Source: Sphingobacteriales bacterium
GTDB taxonomy: Bacteria > Bacteroidota > Bacteroidia > Chitinophagales > Chitinophagaceae
Direction of reading: 5' to 3'
Assembly (NCBI GenBank): GCA_027484425.1
Contig: JAIXSZ010000072.1
Coordinates: forward strand, 33,906 to 97,905
DNA: 64,000 bases
Part shown: piece after piece, positions 47,183-57,132 of the stretch
Layout: each line of letters opens with the position of its first letter
How positions within the stretch are numbered: position 1 is the first letter of the stretch
Notes under the pieces: model-generated
What the model saw: only the letters and a program-made list of their open reading frames with translations
What the model was told of the DNA's origin: nothing
The model's database searches: none
Position numbers and translations under genes: made by a program

Positions 47183-50100
47183 TTAAGGCTGGTAATTCAA
47201 TCTTATTACTGAAGAGTTGCCATCAATATCCGTAAACCTACCAACATAAATACCAGAGGTTATCCCAGTTGGCAAGCTAATTGGTGTTTCCTTATCTGTT
47301 ATAGCTTTATTGAAAACCAGCTTACCGTCTATGCTCCATACCGATAAAGTTCCTGCTACCTGAGTAGATATTACAAAGCTACCAGTTGTAGGATTAGGGT
47401 AAATAGTTACAGTTTTATCTAAATCCTTTACTGGATCTACAGACGTAAAACAATCAAACACTGATTTCACAGTCACTACAAGTTGTGCGGTATCAGATGC
47501 GCATTGTCCTACTAATATATATTTTATGGTTGCAGTACCAGGTGTTACTCCGGTCACCACTCCTGCAGTAGTGATACCTGCTATAAGCGTGTTACTACTA
47601 CTCCACACACCACCTGCTACAGTAGCGTTTAGTGATATAGTATCCCCATCACAAACTGAATCTTTACCTATTATATTGCCTGCATCTATGGTCAACGGTA
47701 TCACCGTTACTGTAGTTGTAGTGGTCGCACTACCGCACAAATTAGACACTGTGTAGGATATCAATGCTGTTCCCAACGACACTCCGGCTAGCACACCACT
47801 CGCAGATATAGTTGCTACGCCAGTATTGGCACTACTCCACACACCGCCAGCCACAGCATTACCCAGTAATCCATCTTGCCCAAAACATACATTAGTGTTA
47901 CCTGTTATTACACCTGAATCAGGTCTGCTATAAACGGTTACTGGGTGTCTAGCTACATTGCTTCCACAACCAGTTGTTACTGTATATTTTACAGTATCCA
48001 CACCAGGAGTAATACCCGTTACTACCCCACCAGTAGTTACTGTTACTCTGCTCGTAGAAGTGCTCCATGTACCGCCCACTACAGTAGTAGTAAGCGTAAA
48101 TACTGCTGACGGACAAACACTAATTGGTCCTGACAAGCTTCCCGCTGATGCCAAAGGATTAACGGTTACAACGGTGGTATTGATACAACCAGTACCCAAT
48201 CTATAAGTTATCCTAGCAGTTCCTGCTGTTAATCCAGAAACAAGACCAGTTGAAGGATTAACTGTTGCTACTGCCAAATTACTACTAGTCCAGGTCCCTC
48301 CAAATGGTGTACTACCCAACGTTGATGTGGTACCCTGACATATCAGAGTAGATCCCGTAATAGTTGTAGGATTGTTGTGTACGGTTACGTTAACCGTAGA
48401 CCTACATCCCGTTACCAACATAACATAAGAAATGCTCACTGTACCAGCCGATACACCAGTAACCACACCTGCTACAGATCCTACTGTCGCCAATGCTGTA
48501 TTGGCACTCACCCAAGTACCTCCACTAGTAGCATTGCTTAGTGTTGTAGTAGTACCCACACATACAGATGGGGTACCGGTTACTGTGGCAGGTGTAGGAT
48601 TCACTGTCATAGAAAAAGGCCTACGACAAGTTCCTCTACTATACGATATTACTACACCGCCAGCGCTAACGCCGGTTACAGCACCTCCTGCTACCAAACC
48701 AGATACAGTCGCTCTAGCCGTGTTACTTGAAGTCCAGACGCCTCCTGAAGGATACCCTAGCAATGTTGTAGTATTTCCAGTACATACTGTTGTAGCTCCG
48801 ACTATAGAATCAGGCAACGGATTTACCGTCACCACCCTCGTACGATAACAACCCGTTGCTAACCTGTAAGATATTAAAGCGGTACCTGCCGACAAACCTG
48901 CTGTTACACCAGTACCTAGCACCACGCCAGCTATCGTTGGGTGTGCGCTCGACCATGTCCCCCCTGATGTGGGCGAACTAAGTGGTGTAGTAGATCCTTC
49001 GCATACAGAGTTACTTCCAACTATTGCCATTGGAGTGGCATTAACGGTTGCTACAGCAGTTAGGCTACATCCACCAGTTGTTGTGTAGGTTATTCTAGAT
49101 GTACCTGCCGATATACCGGTAAGCAACCCCGTTGTGTAACCAACTGTAGCTCTTCCTAAAAATGTACTCACCCATGTACCACCGGATATGTTACTAGACA
49201 AGGTTGCAGTATCGCCAGAGCATAGTACCAGTGTACCACTTATAGTACTAGGGGTAGGATTTACTGTTACCTCCACCACTCTACTACAACCATTTGATAT
49301 AACATAGCTTATCGATGCTGTCCCCACAGATGCCCCTATTACAGTCCCCGATGTTGGCGCTGACAATGGAGCTACAGCAGTGTTACTGCTTACCCATACG
49401 CCATCAGGTGTAGCATTAGTATACAATCTGGTACTACCAACGCATACATTAGGCACACCTATGATAGGTGCAGGAATAGTATTTACCGTAACCGTTGTAG
49501 TTCTGAAACATCCTATCGATAATGTGTAACTTATTCGTGCTGTTCCTGTGCTTACACCTGTTACCACACCCGTACCAGAGCCTACTGTGGCCGTTGTATG
49601 TGCACTGGTCCATGTGCCACCCGCTGTAGCACTTGCTAGTGTTATGCTACTACCAGCACATATTGTAGATGGTCCCGTAAGCACTGCGGGCAATGGATTC
49701 ACTGTCACTATGCTACTAGCGGCTACACTTCCGCATACGTTTGTTCTTGTATACGATATAGTAGTAGTGCCCGGATCAATGGCCGTCACTATTCCTGTGC
49801 TTACAATGGTAGCAGCCAGTGCATTTGTCGAAGACCAGCTACCACCACCTATAGAGTGCGACAACGTAATAGTACTACCCGCACACACAGCTGTAAATCC
49901 TGATATAATACCTGCATCTGGCAGAGCGGTTACTGTTACAATCACTGAAGTAGCAGCTACGCCACATACATTGGTTACTGTGTAAGATATTCTAGTTGTT
50001 CCAGCAGCTACACCTACTACAATACCCGATGTACCTACTGTCGCAACAGCAGTATTGCTCGACGACCATACTCCTCCTGTGGCACTACTGCTCAAGGTTC

Positions 50101-53100
50101 TTATATTTCCCACACATACCGATGGTGTACCACTTATAGTACCTGCCACTGGCAGCGGATTGATAGTCACAACAGTAGTAGTAAAACATCCTGTCGTTGT
50201 TGTATATCTAATTGTTGCTGTACCCGCGCCTATACCCGTCATAAATCCTGTTGACGCATTGACCGTTGCAACCGCGCTACTGCTGCTGCTCCACGTGCCA
50301 CCACTTGTAGCATTTGCAACAGTGGCAGTATCACCTGCACATAATACCAGTACCCCGGTAATAGGAGTAGCTAGTGTATTTACCGTTACAATCGTAGTAG
50401 CAAAACATCCCGGTGTTGTAGTGTAGGTTACAGCTGTTGTGCCAGCGCTCACTGCTGTTACCGCCCCTGTACCACTACCTATGGTAGCTATTGCACCAGT
50501 ACTGCTGGTCCAGGTACCGCCCGGCACACTATTTGTCAGTGTAGTCGACGTTCCCTGACACACCACCAATGTCCCACCTATTGATGCTGGCACCGCATTC
50601 ACAGTATAAACTACCGCTCTACTGCAGCCTGTTGATATCGCATAACTTATTGTCGCAGTTCCAGTAGCTACACCAGTCACCACACCACTACCTGTACCTA
50701 TTGTTGCCACAGTTACATCGCTACTAGTCCACACGCCACCTACTGTGTCATTGGTGAGGGTAGTAGCCACACCTATACACGAGGTCAAAGCCCCTCCAAT
50801 GGTTGCTGGTGCGGCATTTACTGTTACAGATCTCGATGTACCACACCCCGTAGGCAAAGAATACAGCAGGATCGATGTACCCGGCATCAAGCCAGTCACT
50901 ACACCACTACTAGCATCTATATCTGCCACTAGCGGATTTGTGCTACTCCAAGAACCACCTGATGTTGCATTTGTAAAAGTTGTAGTCGCTCCCACACACA
51001 CGCTAGGGGCACCACTTATAGTAGCCGGAAACGGATTCACCGTCACATTCACACTTCGGCTACATCCAGTAGCAGTTATATGGCAGTCTATAGCTACTAT
51101 CCCAGCACTTACTCCCGACACATCGCCTGTCAACGAGCCCACCGTAGCTATAGCTGGGTCAGCAGTACTCCAAGTCACACCAGTAGTAGCAGTCGTCAAT
51201 GTCGATATCCCTGATACACATATACTCAGCGTGCCAGCAATCGCATCTGGCAGCGGATTCACTGTTACTATCCTGCTTGTCACAGCTGTAGCACAAGCGT
51301 TGGTTACAGCATAAGATATCGTAGTAGTACCGGCAGCTATACCCGTCACTATCCCCGATGTCCCTATTGTTCCCACAGCCGTGTTCGACGACGACCACAC
51401 ACCACCTGTAGTAGCATTGGCCAACGTTATATTGTTACCCACACACACTACACCAGTACCTGTTATGGTACCAGCAGCAGGTGCTGCACTTACTGTTACT
51501 ACCGTTGTAGCCACGCCTCCAGGCAGATTATAACTCAGTGTCACAGTACCTACCGACACACCAGTTACCAATCCCGAAGTATTAATCGTAGCGAAAAAAG
51601 TATTGGCAGAACTCCATGTCCCCCCTCCAGTAGCATTGCTGAGCGTAGTATTTCCACCCACGCATACAGTAGCCACACCTGTATTGGGTTGTATCGGATT
51701 GTTCCGCAGTACCGTCAACGAACCACTCACATTCGATGTTACTATCTCTGGTTTACCATCATTGTCCACATCACCTATTGCCAGTCCATAGGGCTGATTT
51801 GCAGTTCCATAATTCACCACTGTCGCAAAAGACCCAGCAACTATACTGCCCGATGTACTCACATTTCTTAATACCGAGGCATTATTGGTATTCAAGTTTG
51901 TAGTCACCATATCTGGTTTTCCATCTCCGTTCACATCGCCCACTGCTATTATTCTGGGCGATGTTCCGGTAGCAAAATCCACCTTCGCTGCAAACGAGCT
52001 TGCATCTATCACCCCTGTCGTACTAGTGTTTCGCAACACTGACACTGAGTTACTCGTATTATTGGCCACCAATAGATCACTTTTACCGTCGCCATCTACA
52101 TCACTTATAGCCACACTTGTCGGCAAAGTAGCTGTTGTATACCCTATAAATCCTGCCAGTGTACCTGCGCCTATCACCCCAGTAGTACTGGTATTCCTGT
52201 ACACCGCCACCGTATTACCACTACTTCCTGTTACCACTACATCTGCTTTCGCATCACCATCCACGTCACCTACTGCAAGTCCCCATACATTAGCAGGCGC
52301 CACATAGTCCACTTTTGCAGCAAATGATGAGCTATTGATCACACCTACAGTTGATGTATTTCTCAGTACAGATACGGTCACTGCATCTTTATTGGTCACC
52401 ACCATTTCTGGTTTCCCATCACCATCTATGTCGGCTAGCACTACATTGTACGGTGTTAGTCCAGTTACAAAATCTACCCTCGCACCAAAAGAACCCGATG
52501 TTATAGCGCCCGATGTAGCTATATTCCTAAAAACCGATACAGTACTCGACCCCTGATTCGTTACCACTATATCTTTTTTACCATCTCCATCTACATCACC
52601 CACAGCTACACAAAAAGGATTACTACCCGTTGCAAGCGCCACTGGCGCCGCAAACGACGATGCACTTATACTTCCCGTAGTGCTGGTATTTCTATACACA
52701 GCCACCGTGCCTGCAGTTATACTGGCTACTATCAGTTCACTTTTACCATCACCGTCTATATCTGCTATAGCTACACCTTCCGACCCGTTCGATGCTGCAA
52801 AACCCACTCCACTACCAAAATTCACCGTATTAGGCACAAAACCACTATTATCATATGTCGGCAAAAACGGATATTGCGAGTAGCCTGTCAGTGCCGATGC
52901 TGCATTGCTCACACTCACATTGTTATACGTCGCTCCCGCTGGCACATTTACGGTCAGTGCCGTAGTACTTGCAGCCGTTACCGTAGCCTTCGTAGCCCCA
53001 AAGTGTACTATGTTGTTGGCAGCAGTAGCATTAAATCCCGTTCCGTTTATCGTCACAGCCGCACCCGGGTTAGCAGCCAGTGCACTCAGCGATGTTATCA

Positions 53101-53170
53101 CCGGTTGCTGGGCCACCGCAGCATGTAGTATCGTAAGCAGTAGTGAAAGGCTGAGTGTAAGTTTTTTCAT
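47183..53170 (-). CDS. Large T9SS surface protein: TIG, seven FG-GAP repeats, 19 Big_2 repeats
   Basis: The ATG at 53170 is chosen because it begins a normal signal peptide (MKKLTLSLSLLLTILHAAVAQ); a start at 53200 would put ten polar residues before it. Of the resulting 1995 residues, about 20-105 form an IPT/TIG domain. Seven FG-GAP/VCBS repeats follow (to about 500), each with a calcium-loop motif like DxDGDGKxD, consistent with a seven-bladed integrin-type propeller. There are then 19 Big_2-like domains of about 73 residues (core GGTWSSSNxAxAxV...GVSAGTATISY). The end, from YPNPTTGSF, is a T9SS type A sorting domain closing in LNYQP, close to ILYQP in the giant protein at 20.9-32.5 kb. 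It is probably a surface adhesin or stalk protein. Confidence 0.88.
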   Translation of the reverse strand: MKKLTLSLSLLLTILHAAVAQQPVITSLSALAANPGAAVTINGTGFNATAANNIVHFGATKATVTAASTTALTVNVPAGATYNNVSVSNAASALTGYSQYPFLPTYDNSGFVPNTVNFGSGVGFAASNGSEGVAIADIDGDGKSELIVASITAGTVAVYRNTSTTGSISASSFAAPVALATGSNPFCVAVGDVDGDGKKDIVVTNQGSSTVSVFRNIATSGAITSGSFGARVDFVTGLTPYNVVLADIDGDGKPEMVVTNKDAVTVSVLRNTSTVGVINSSSFAAKVDYVAPANVWGLAVGDVDGDAKADVVVTGSSGNTVAVYRNTSTTGVIGAGTLAGFIGYTTATLPTSVAISDVDGDGKSDLLVANNTSNSVSVLRNTSTTGVIDASSFAAKVDFATGTSPRIIAVGDVNGDGKPDMVTTNLNTNNASVLRNVSTSGSIVAGSFATVVNYGTANQPYGLAIGDVDNDGKPEIVTSNVSGSLTVLRNNPIQPNTGVATVCVGGNTTLSNATGGGTWSSANTFFATINTSGLVTGVSVGTVTLSYNLPGGVATTVVTVSAAPAAGTITGTGVVCVGNNITLANATTGGVWSSSNTAVGTIGTSGIVTGIAAGTTTISYAVTNACATAVTSRIVTVNPLPDAIAGTLSICVSGISTLTTATTGVTWSTADPAIATVGSLTGDVSGVSAGIVAIDCHITATGCSRSVNVTVNPFPATISGAPSVCVGATTTFTNATSGGSWSSTNPLVADIDASSGVVTGLMPGTSILLYSLPTGCGTSRSVTVNAAPATIGGALTSCIGVATTLTNDTVGGVWTSSDVTVATIGTGSGVVTGVATGTATISYAISTGCSRAVVYTVNAVPASIGGTLVVCQGTSTTLTNSVPGGTWTSSTGAIATIGSGTGAVTAVSAGTTAVTYTTTPGCFATTIVTVNTLATPITGVLVLCAGDTATVANATSGGTWSSSSSAVATVNASTGFMTGIGAGTATIRYTTTTGCFTTTVVTINPLPVAGTISGTPSVCVGNIRTLSSSATGGVWSSSNTAVATVGTSGIVVGVAAGTTRISYTVTNVCGVAATSVIVTVTALPDAGIISGFTAVCAGSTITLSHSIGGGSWSSTNALAATIVSTGIVTAIDPGTTTISYTRTNVCGSVAASSIVTVNPLPAVLTGPSTICAGSSITLASATAGGTWTSAHTTATVGSGTGVVTGVSTGTARISYTLSIGCFRTTTVTVNTIPAPIIGVPNVCVGSTRLYTNATPDGVWVSSNTAVAPLSAPTSGTVIGASVGTASISYVISNGCSRVVEVTVNPTPSTISGTLVLCSGDTATLSSNISGGTWVSTFLGRATVGYTTGLLTGISAGTSRITYTTTGGCSLTAVATVNATPMAIVGSNSVCEGSTTPLSSPTSGGTWSSAHPTIAGVVLGTGVTAGLSAGTALISYRLATGCYRTRVVTVNPLPDSIVGATTVCTGNTTTLLGYPSGGVWTSSNTARATVSGLVAGGAVTGVSAGGVVISYSRGTCRRPFSMTVNPTPATVTGTPSVCVGTTTTLSNATSGGTWVSANTALATVGSVAGVVTGVSAGTVSISYVMLVTGCRSTVNVTVHNNPTTITGSTLICQGTTSTLGSTPFGGTWTSSNLAVATVNPSTGLVSGLTAGTARITYRLGTGCINTTVVTVNPLASAGSLSGPISVCPSAVFTLTTTVVGGTWSTSTSRVTVTTGGVVTGITPGVDTVKYTVTTGCGSNVARHPVTVYSRPDSGVITGNTNVCFGQDGLLGNAVAGGVWSSANTGVATISASGVLAGVSLGTALISYTVSNLCGSATTTTTVTVIPLTIDAGNIIGKDSVCDGDTISLNATVAGGVWSSSNTLIAGITTAGVVTGVTPGTATIKYILVGQCASDTAQLVVTVKSVFDCFTSVDPVKDLDKTVTIYPNPTTGSFVISTQVAGTLSVWSIDGKLVFNKAITDKETPISLPTGITSGIYVGRFTDIDGNSSVIRLNYQP

Positions 53171-53341
53171 AGACTTTGCGTTGTGAGTATGGTGTAGCAA
53201 TACTGGATTTTATATGTCAAATTATATTATCAAAACGTTGAAATGATGGCTACAAAAATACTTATTATATATCAGCCTTACTAGAGTTTTACGGAAATCT
53301 AAGCGAAAAGATATTAATTTTTTATCCCCAAAAAAAACAAA

Positions 53342-53369
53342 AAACGACACAGGCTAGCCCGTGTCGTTT
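53342..53369 (-). terminator. Terminator after rocD
   Basis: Nine-base perfect arms (53342-53350 with 53361-53369) extended by an inner GGCTAGCC palindrome. On the minus strand the stem is followed directly by a T-rich run. Confidence 0.8.
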
Positions 53370-53391
53370 CAATATAGTTTACGGTTCGTTA

Positions 53392-54624
53392 TTACAACCT
53401 TTCCATACTCTTTTTTATGATACCTATACACTCATCTATCTGCCCACTATTTATCAGCAGTGGTGGTGCAAACCGTATCCTGTCGCCATGGGTAGGCTTT
53501 GCCAGTAGTCCATTTTCTTTCATTTCCATACATATTTCCCATGCAGCATCTTTGTTAGGGTGGTCTACCACTATCGCGTTAAACAATCCCTTGCCCCTCA
53601 CCACAGCTATGTTAGGGTGTTGCAAGTCCAGCAGCCCCGCCCTCAAGCGCTCGCCCTGCACTGCCGAGTTCGCCGCCATGTCCTCATCTACCAGCACCTG
53701 CAGCGCAGCCATAGCCACCCTGCACGCCAGCGGATTACCACCATACGTCGACCCATGCTCACCAGGTTTTATCGTCATCATTATCTCATCATCAGCCAGC
53801 ACCGCCGATACCGGCATCGTACCGCCCGATAGCGCCTTACCCAGCAACACAATATCCGGCCGCACATTTTCATGGTCGCAAGCCAGCATTTTACCCGTAC
53901 GTGCCAGCCCTGTCTGTATCTCATCAGCTATCAGCAGCACATTAGCCTCCTTACACAGTGCAGCAGCCGCCGCCAGATACCCATCATTAGGCACCACCAC
54001 CCCAGCCTCGCCCTGTATCGGCTCCACCAGAAAACCCACCACATTCGGGTCTTGCAGTGCCACCTTCAGCGCATTGATGTCGTTATAGGGTATGATCTCA
54101 TAGCCCGGTGTAAACGGCCCGAAATCCCTTCTCGAATCATTATCCGTGCTAAACGATATTACATTGATAGTTCTCCCATGAAAATTGTCAGCACAACACA
54201 GCACCTTCGCCTTGCCCGCCGGCACACCCTTCACCTCATATCCCCAGCGCCTAGCCAGTTTCAGCCCTGTCTCCACAGCCTCCACACCAGTATTCATAGG
54301 CAGCACCTTGTCATACCCAAAAAACCGGGTAATATACTCCGCAAACTCCCCCAACACATCATTATGAAACGCACGCGACGTCAGCGTCAGCCGCTGCGCC
54401 TGCTCCAGAAACACCTCTATGATCCTCGGGTGACAATGTCCCTGATTGATCGCCGAGTACCCCGACAAAAAGTCGTAATAACGTTTGTCTTCCACATCCC
54501 ATACATACACACCCCTACCCTTGGTTAGCACCACAGGTAGCGGATGATAATTATGAGCACCATATTTATCCTCCAGCTCTAGTAGATGCTGCGTACGGGT
54601 CGATACACCATTTATCACTTGCAT
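53392..54624 (-). CDS. rocD: Ornithine--oxo-acid aminotransferase
   Basis: This class III PLP aminotransferase moves the delta-amino group of ornithine to 2-oxoglutarate, giving glutamate semialdehyde. The N-terminal [16 protein letters not shown] segment and [15 protein letters not shown] are typical of ornithine aminotransferase rather than acetylornithine aminotransferase. Further motifs are [15 protein letters not shown], the PLP-binding FHGRT and [11 protein letters not shown], and the catalytic lysine in LLGKALSGG. The length is 410. With arginase elsewhere in the window it completes arginine to glutamate semialdehyde plus urea. The codons here are somewhat richer in C than those of neighbouring genes. 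Confidence 0.93.
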   Translation of the reverse strand: MQVINGVSTRTQHLLELEDKYGAHNYHPLPVVLTKGRGVYVWDVEDKRYYDFLSGYSAINQGHCHPRIIEVFLEQAQRLTLTSRAFHNDVLGEFAEYITRFFGYDKVLPMNTGVEAVETGLKLARRWGYEVKGVPAGKAKVLCCADNFHGRTINVISFSTDNDSRRDFGPFTPGYEIIPYNDINALKVALQDPNVVGFLVEPIQGEAGVVVPNDGYLAAAAALCKEANVLLIADEIQTGLARTGKMLACDHENVRPDIVLLGKALSGGTMPVSAVLADDEIMMTIKPGEHGSTYGGNPLACRVAMAALQVLVDEDMAANSAVQGERLRAGLLDLQHPNIAVVRGKGLFNAIVVDHPNKDAAWEICMEMKENGLLAKPTHGDRIRFAPPLLINSGQIDECIGIIKKSMERL

Positions 54625-54905
54625 ATCGCAAAGTTAGGAACTAAACTTATACAAAACCTAGAGTTAACCCCTTTTTAACCCACACCTCCACGCAACGTTA
54701 TCACCCTCATTGCTCCTTTTGGGCTACAGTCTCAGCACTACTAGCAGCGGGCTTTGTGTCCTCACTTCTACTGGCAGGGCAGTGAGGGGCTTTACCTCCT
54801 AAAACCACAAAAAACAACATAAATAATGAGTGTCATTGCGAACCCCGAGCCTAGCCCTGTGCGCCAGCCCTCGGGGTGTGGCAATCTCGCGTTTTGAGGG
54901 AAAAA
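54625..54905. other. Intergenic region with a REP-like element
   Basis: No ORF is credible. About 54830-54899 reads TGTCATTGCGAA...GGCAATCTCGCG with an inner CCCCGAG/CTCGGGG stem (54843-54849 with 54870-54876). This is the 'cattgcgaa...gcaatctcg' dispersed palindromic sequence found in intergenic DNA of many bacteria. Confidence 0.55.
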
Positions 54906-55295
54906 CACAACCCACGAGCAGATATTAAGTAACTCCCCTCCTTTTTTAAGGAGGGGATGCTGCAAAAAAGCGCAGCCTTTTTTGCAGCTGGGGTGGTAAA
55001 AACACAACCCACGAGCAGAAAACACCAGAACTCCCCACCTTTTTTAAGGAGGGGACGCTGCAAAAAAGCGCAGCCTTTTTTGCAGCTGGGGTGGTAAAGG
55101 CACAGCCCACGAGCAGAAAATACCGGAACTCCCCGCCTTTTTTAGGAGGGGACGCTGCGAAAAAGCGCAGCCTTTTTTGCAGCTGGGGTGGTAAAAACAC
55201 AGCCCACGAGCAAAAAACACCGGAACTCCCCGCCTTTTTCAAGGAGGGGACGCTGCAAAAAAGCGTAGCCTTTTTTGCAGCTGGGGTGGTAAAGG
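54906..55295. repeat. Four tandem 97-98 bp hairpin-rich repeats
   Basis: Units start at 54906, 55003, 55101 and 55198 and the last ends at 55295. Each begins CACA(A/G)CCCACGAGCA, then has a CTCC...TTTTTT...GGAGGGG inverted repeat and a second, usually perfect, 12 bp stem (GCTGCAAAAAAG with CTTTTTTGCAGC around CGCAGC). Units differ by scattered substitutions. The hairpins are flanked by T/A runs and so resemble bidirectional terminators. ORFs running through them in several frames are artefacts of the repeat. Confidence 0.85.
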
Positions 55296-55422
55296 CTGCG
55301 CTCATTCACAGCAGCAAATACCACAACACCTCACAATATCTGCATAAACAATATGTTTATTAACCTATATTCCTACCAATAAAATGAGTATTTTTCACAC
55401 TGATACAAAACCACAAAAATAA

Positions 55423-57132
55423 ATGTCAAATCACCAAGACTTATCTAACCTAATCTGGACTACCTGCGATGATATATTAAGAGGGTTATTCAAACCCCAT
55501 GAATACGGAGATGTAGTTCTCCCGTTTGTAGTTCTCCGTAGGTTAGATTGTGTATTAGAACCTCAAAAGGACAAGGTTTTAGAACTCTGGTCTCAATACA
55601 AAGACAAGGTAAAAGACCCGACCCCAATCATTCTAAACCAGATAGGAACTACCTTCTTTAATACTTCAAAATTTGACCTAAGAAGGTTGAAACAAGACCC
55701 TCAGAACATATACCTCAACTTCAATAACTACCTCAATGGTTATGACGAAGGAGTGAGGGAAATCATAGAGAACTTCCAGTTGGAGAAACCTATTGAGAAA
55801 CTCCACAAGAACAATCGGTTGTTCAAACTGGTGGAAATGTTCTCTGAGGTTGATTTACACCCCAACAAGGTGGATAACAGACAGATGGGTATGGTATATG
55901 AGGAACTCCTCCGGAAGTTCTCAGAGATGAGTAATGAAACGAGTGGAGACCACTACACACCCAGAGACATTGTAAGGTTATTGGTTTCTTTACTCTTTAC
56001 GGGTGAGGAAGACAACCTGAAAGGGGAAGGTATTGTAAGGAGTATGTTCGACCCTTGTTCTGGTACTGGTGGTATATTAACTCAGGGTAAGGAATGGGTA
56101 AGGGAGAACATCAACTCAAAGGTTGATTTCATTCTATTTGGTCAGGAGTTAAACCCACAGACTTATTCAATCTGTAAGTCAGATATGATGTTGTTGGGTG
56201 AGAACCCAAACAACATTAAGTTAGGTTCATCTTTATCTAACGATAAGTTTCAGGGTAAGAAGTTTGATTATCAAATAACCAACCCTCCATTCGGGGTTAG
56301 TTGGAAGTCTGAACAGGAGTTTGTGGAGAATGAGAGTTCAAATCCTTTGGGTAGGTTCTCAGTAGGAACACCCAGAGTTTCGGACGGGTCTTTGTTATTC
56401 CTTCAACACATGATTAGTAAGATGGAGGATAAGGGAGGTAGGATAGGTATTGTATTCAACGGATCTCCTCTCTTTACTGGTGATAGTGGTAGTGGTGAAA
56501 GTGAGATAAGGAAATGGATTATAGAGAATGACTGGTTGGAATGTATTGTAGGTCTCCCAGACCAGATGTTCTTCAATACGGGTATATCCACTTATATCTG
56601 GATTGTATCGAACAGGAAACCAAAGAAAAGACAGGGTAAGGTTCAGTTAATCAATGGTAGTGATTTCTTTCAGATAATGAAGAAGTCATTGGGGTCTAAA
56701 AGGAAGTTTATGACCGAAGACCACATGAATCAGATTACCAAGACATACAAAGACTTTATAGAGAACGACTACTCCAAGATATTTGATAATGAGTATTTCG
56801 GTTATACCAAGGTAGTTATAGAACAACCATTGACAGACGAGAAAGGAACGGTAGTGAAGGATAAACAAGGAAACCCAAAACCCGATGGATCTATGAGGGA
56901 CTTTGAAAGAATACCACTTACCGAGGATGTGAAGGAGTATTATAACAGGGAAGTGAAACCACACCTCCCGAATAGTTGGATGGACAGGGATAAGGATAAG
57001 ATCGGTTATGAGATCAACTTCACCAAGTATTTCTACCAGTATAAACCTTTGAGAAGTGTGGAGGAGATAACCCATCAGTTATGGGATTTAGAAAACAAGA
57101 GTGAGGGTCTCATGAAAAAACTATTGAACTAA
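55423..57132 (+). CDS. hsdM: Type I restriction-modification methyltransferase subunit
   Basis: HsdM provides SAM-dependent N6-adenine methylation and is the core of the type I complex. The N-terminal helical domain starts with LSNLIWTTCDDILRGLFKPHEYGDVVLPF. The SAM-binding motif is D210-PCSGTGG and the catalytic motif is N287-PPFG. The length of 569 is normal. The stop overlaps the next start in TAATG, indicating coupled translation with the nuclease-like gene rather than directly with hsdS. Arg is often encoded by AGG, unlike the upstream core genes, which suggests horizontal origin. Confidence 0.95.
   Translation: MSNHQDLSNLIWTTCDDILRGLFKPHEYGDVVLPFVVLRRLDCVLEPQKDKVLELWSQYKDKVKDPTPIILNQIGTTFFNTSKFDLRRLKQDPQNIYLNFNNYLNGYDEGVREIIENFQLEKPIEKLHKNNRLFKLVEMFSEVDLHPNKVDNRQMGMVYEELLRKFSEMSNETSGDHYTPRDIVRLLVSLLFTGEEDNLKGEGIVRSMFDPCSGTGGILTQGKEWVRENINSKVDFILFGQELNPQTYSICKSDMMLLGENPNNIKLGSSLSNDKFQGKKFDYQITNPPFGVSWKSEQEFVENESSNPLGRFSVGTPRVSDGSLLFLQHMISKMEDKGGRIGIVFNGSPLFTGDSGSGESEIRKWIIENDWLECIVGLPDQMFFNTGISTYIWIVSNRKPKKRQGKVQLINGSDFFQIMKKSLGSKRKFMTEDHMNQITKTYKDFIENDYSKIFDNEYFGYTKVVIEQPLTDEKGTVVKDKQGNPKPDGSMRDFERIPLTEDVKEYYNREVKPHLPNSWMDRDKDKIGYEINFTKYFYQYKPLRSVEEITHQLWDLENKSEGLMKKLLN

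Noticed and set aside
53417..54528. ORFs of 223 and 218 residues on the + strand opposite rocD.
   Set aside because: They are antisense to a clearly conserved aminotransferase. Their composition (Ser/Pro or His/Arg-rich) is what a mirrored C-rich gene gives.
54946..55305. Long ORFs through the 97 bp repeats (for example a 119-residue minus-strand frame).
   Set aside because: The translation simply repeats PPQLQKRLRFF/TTPAAKKA units. Several frames on both strands are open across the same repeats, and there is no start context or conserved-protein look.
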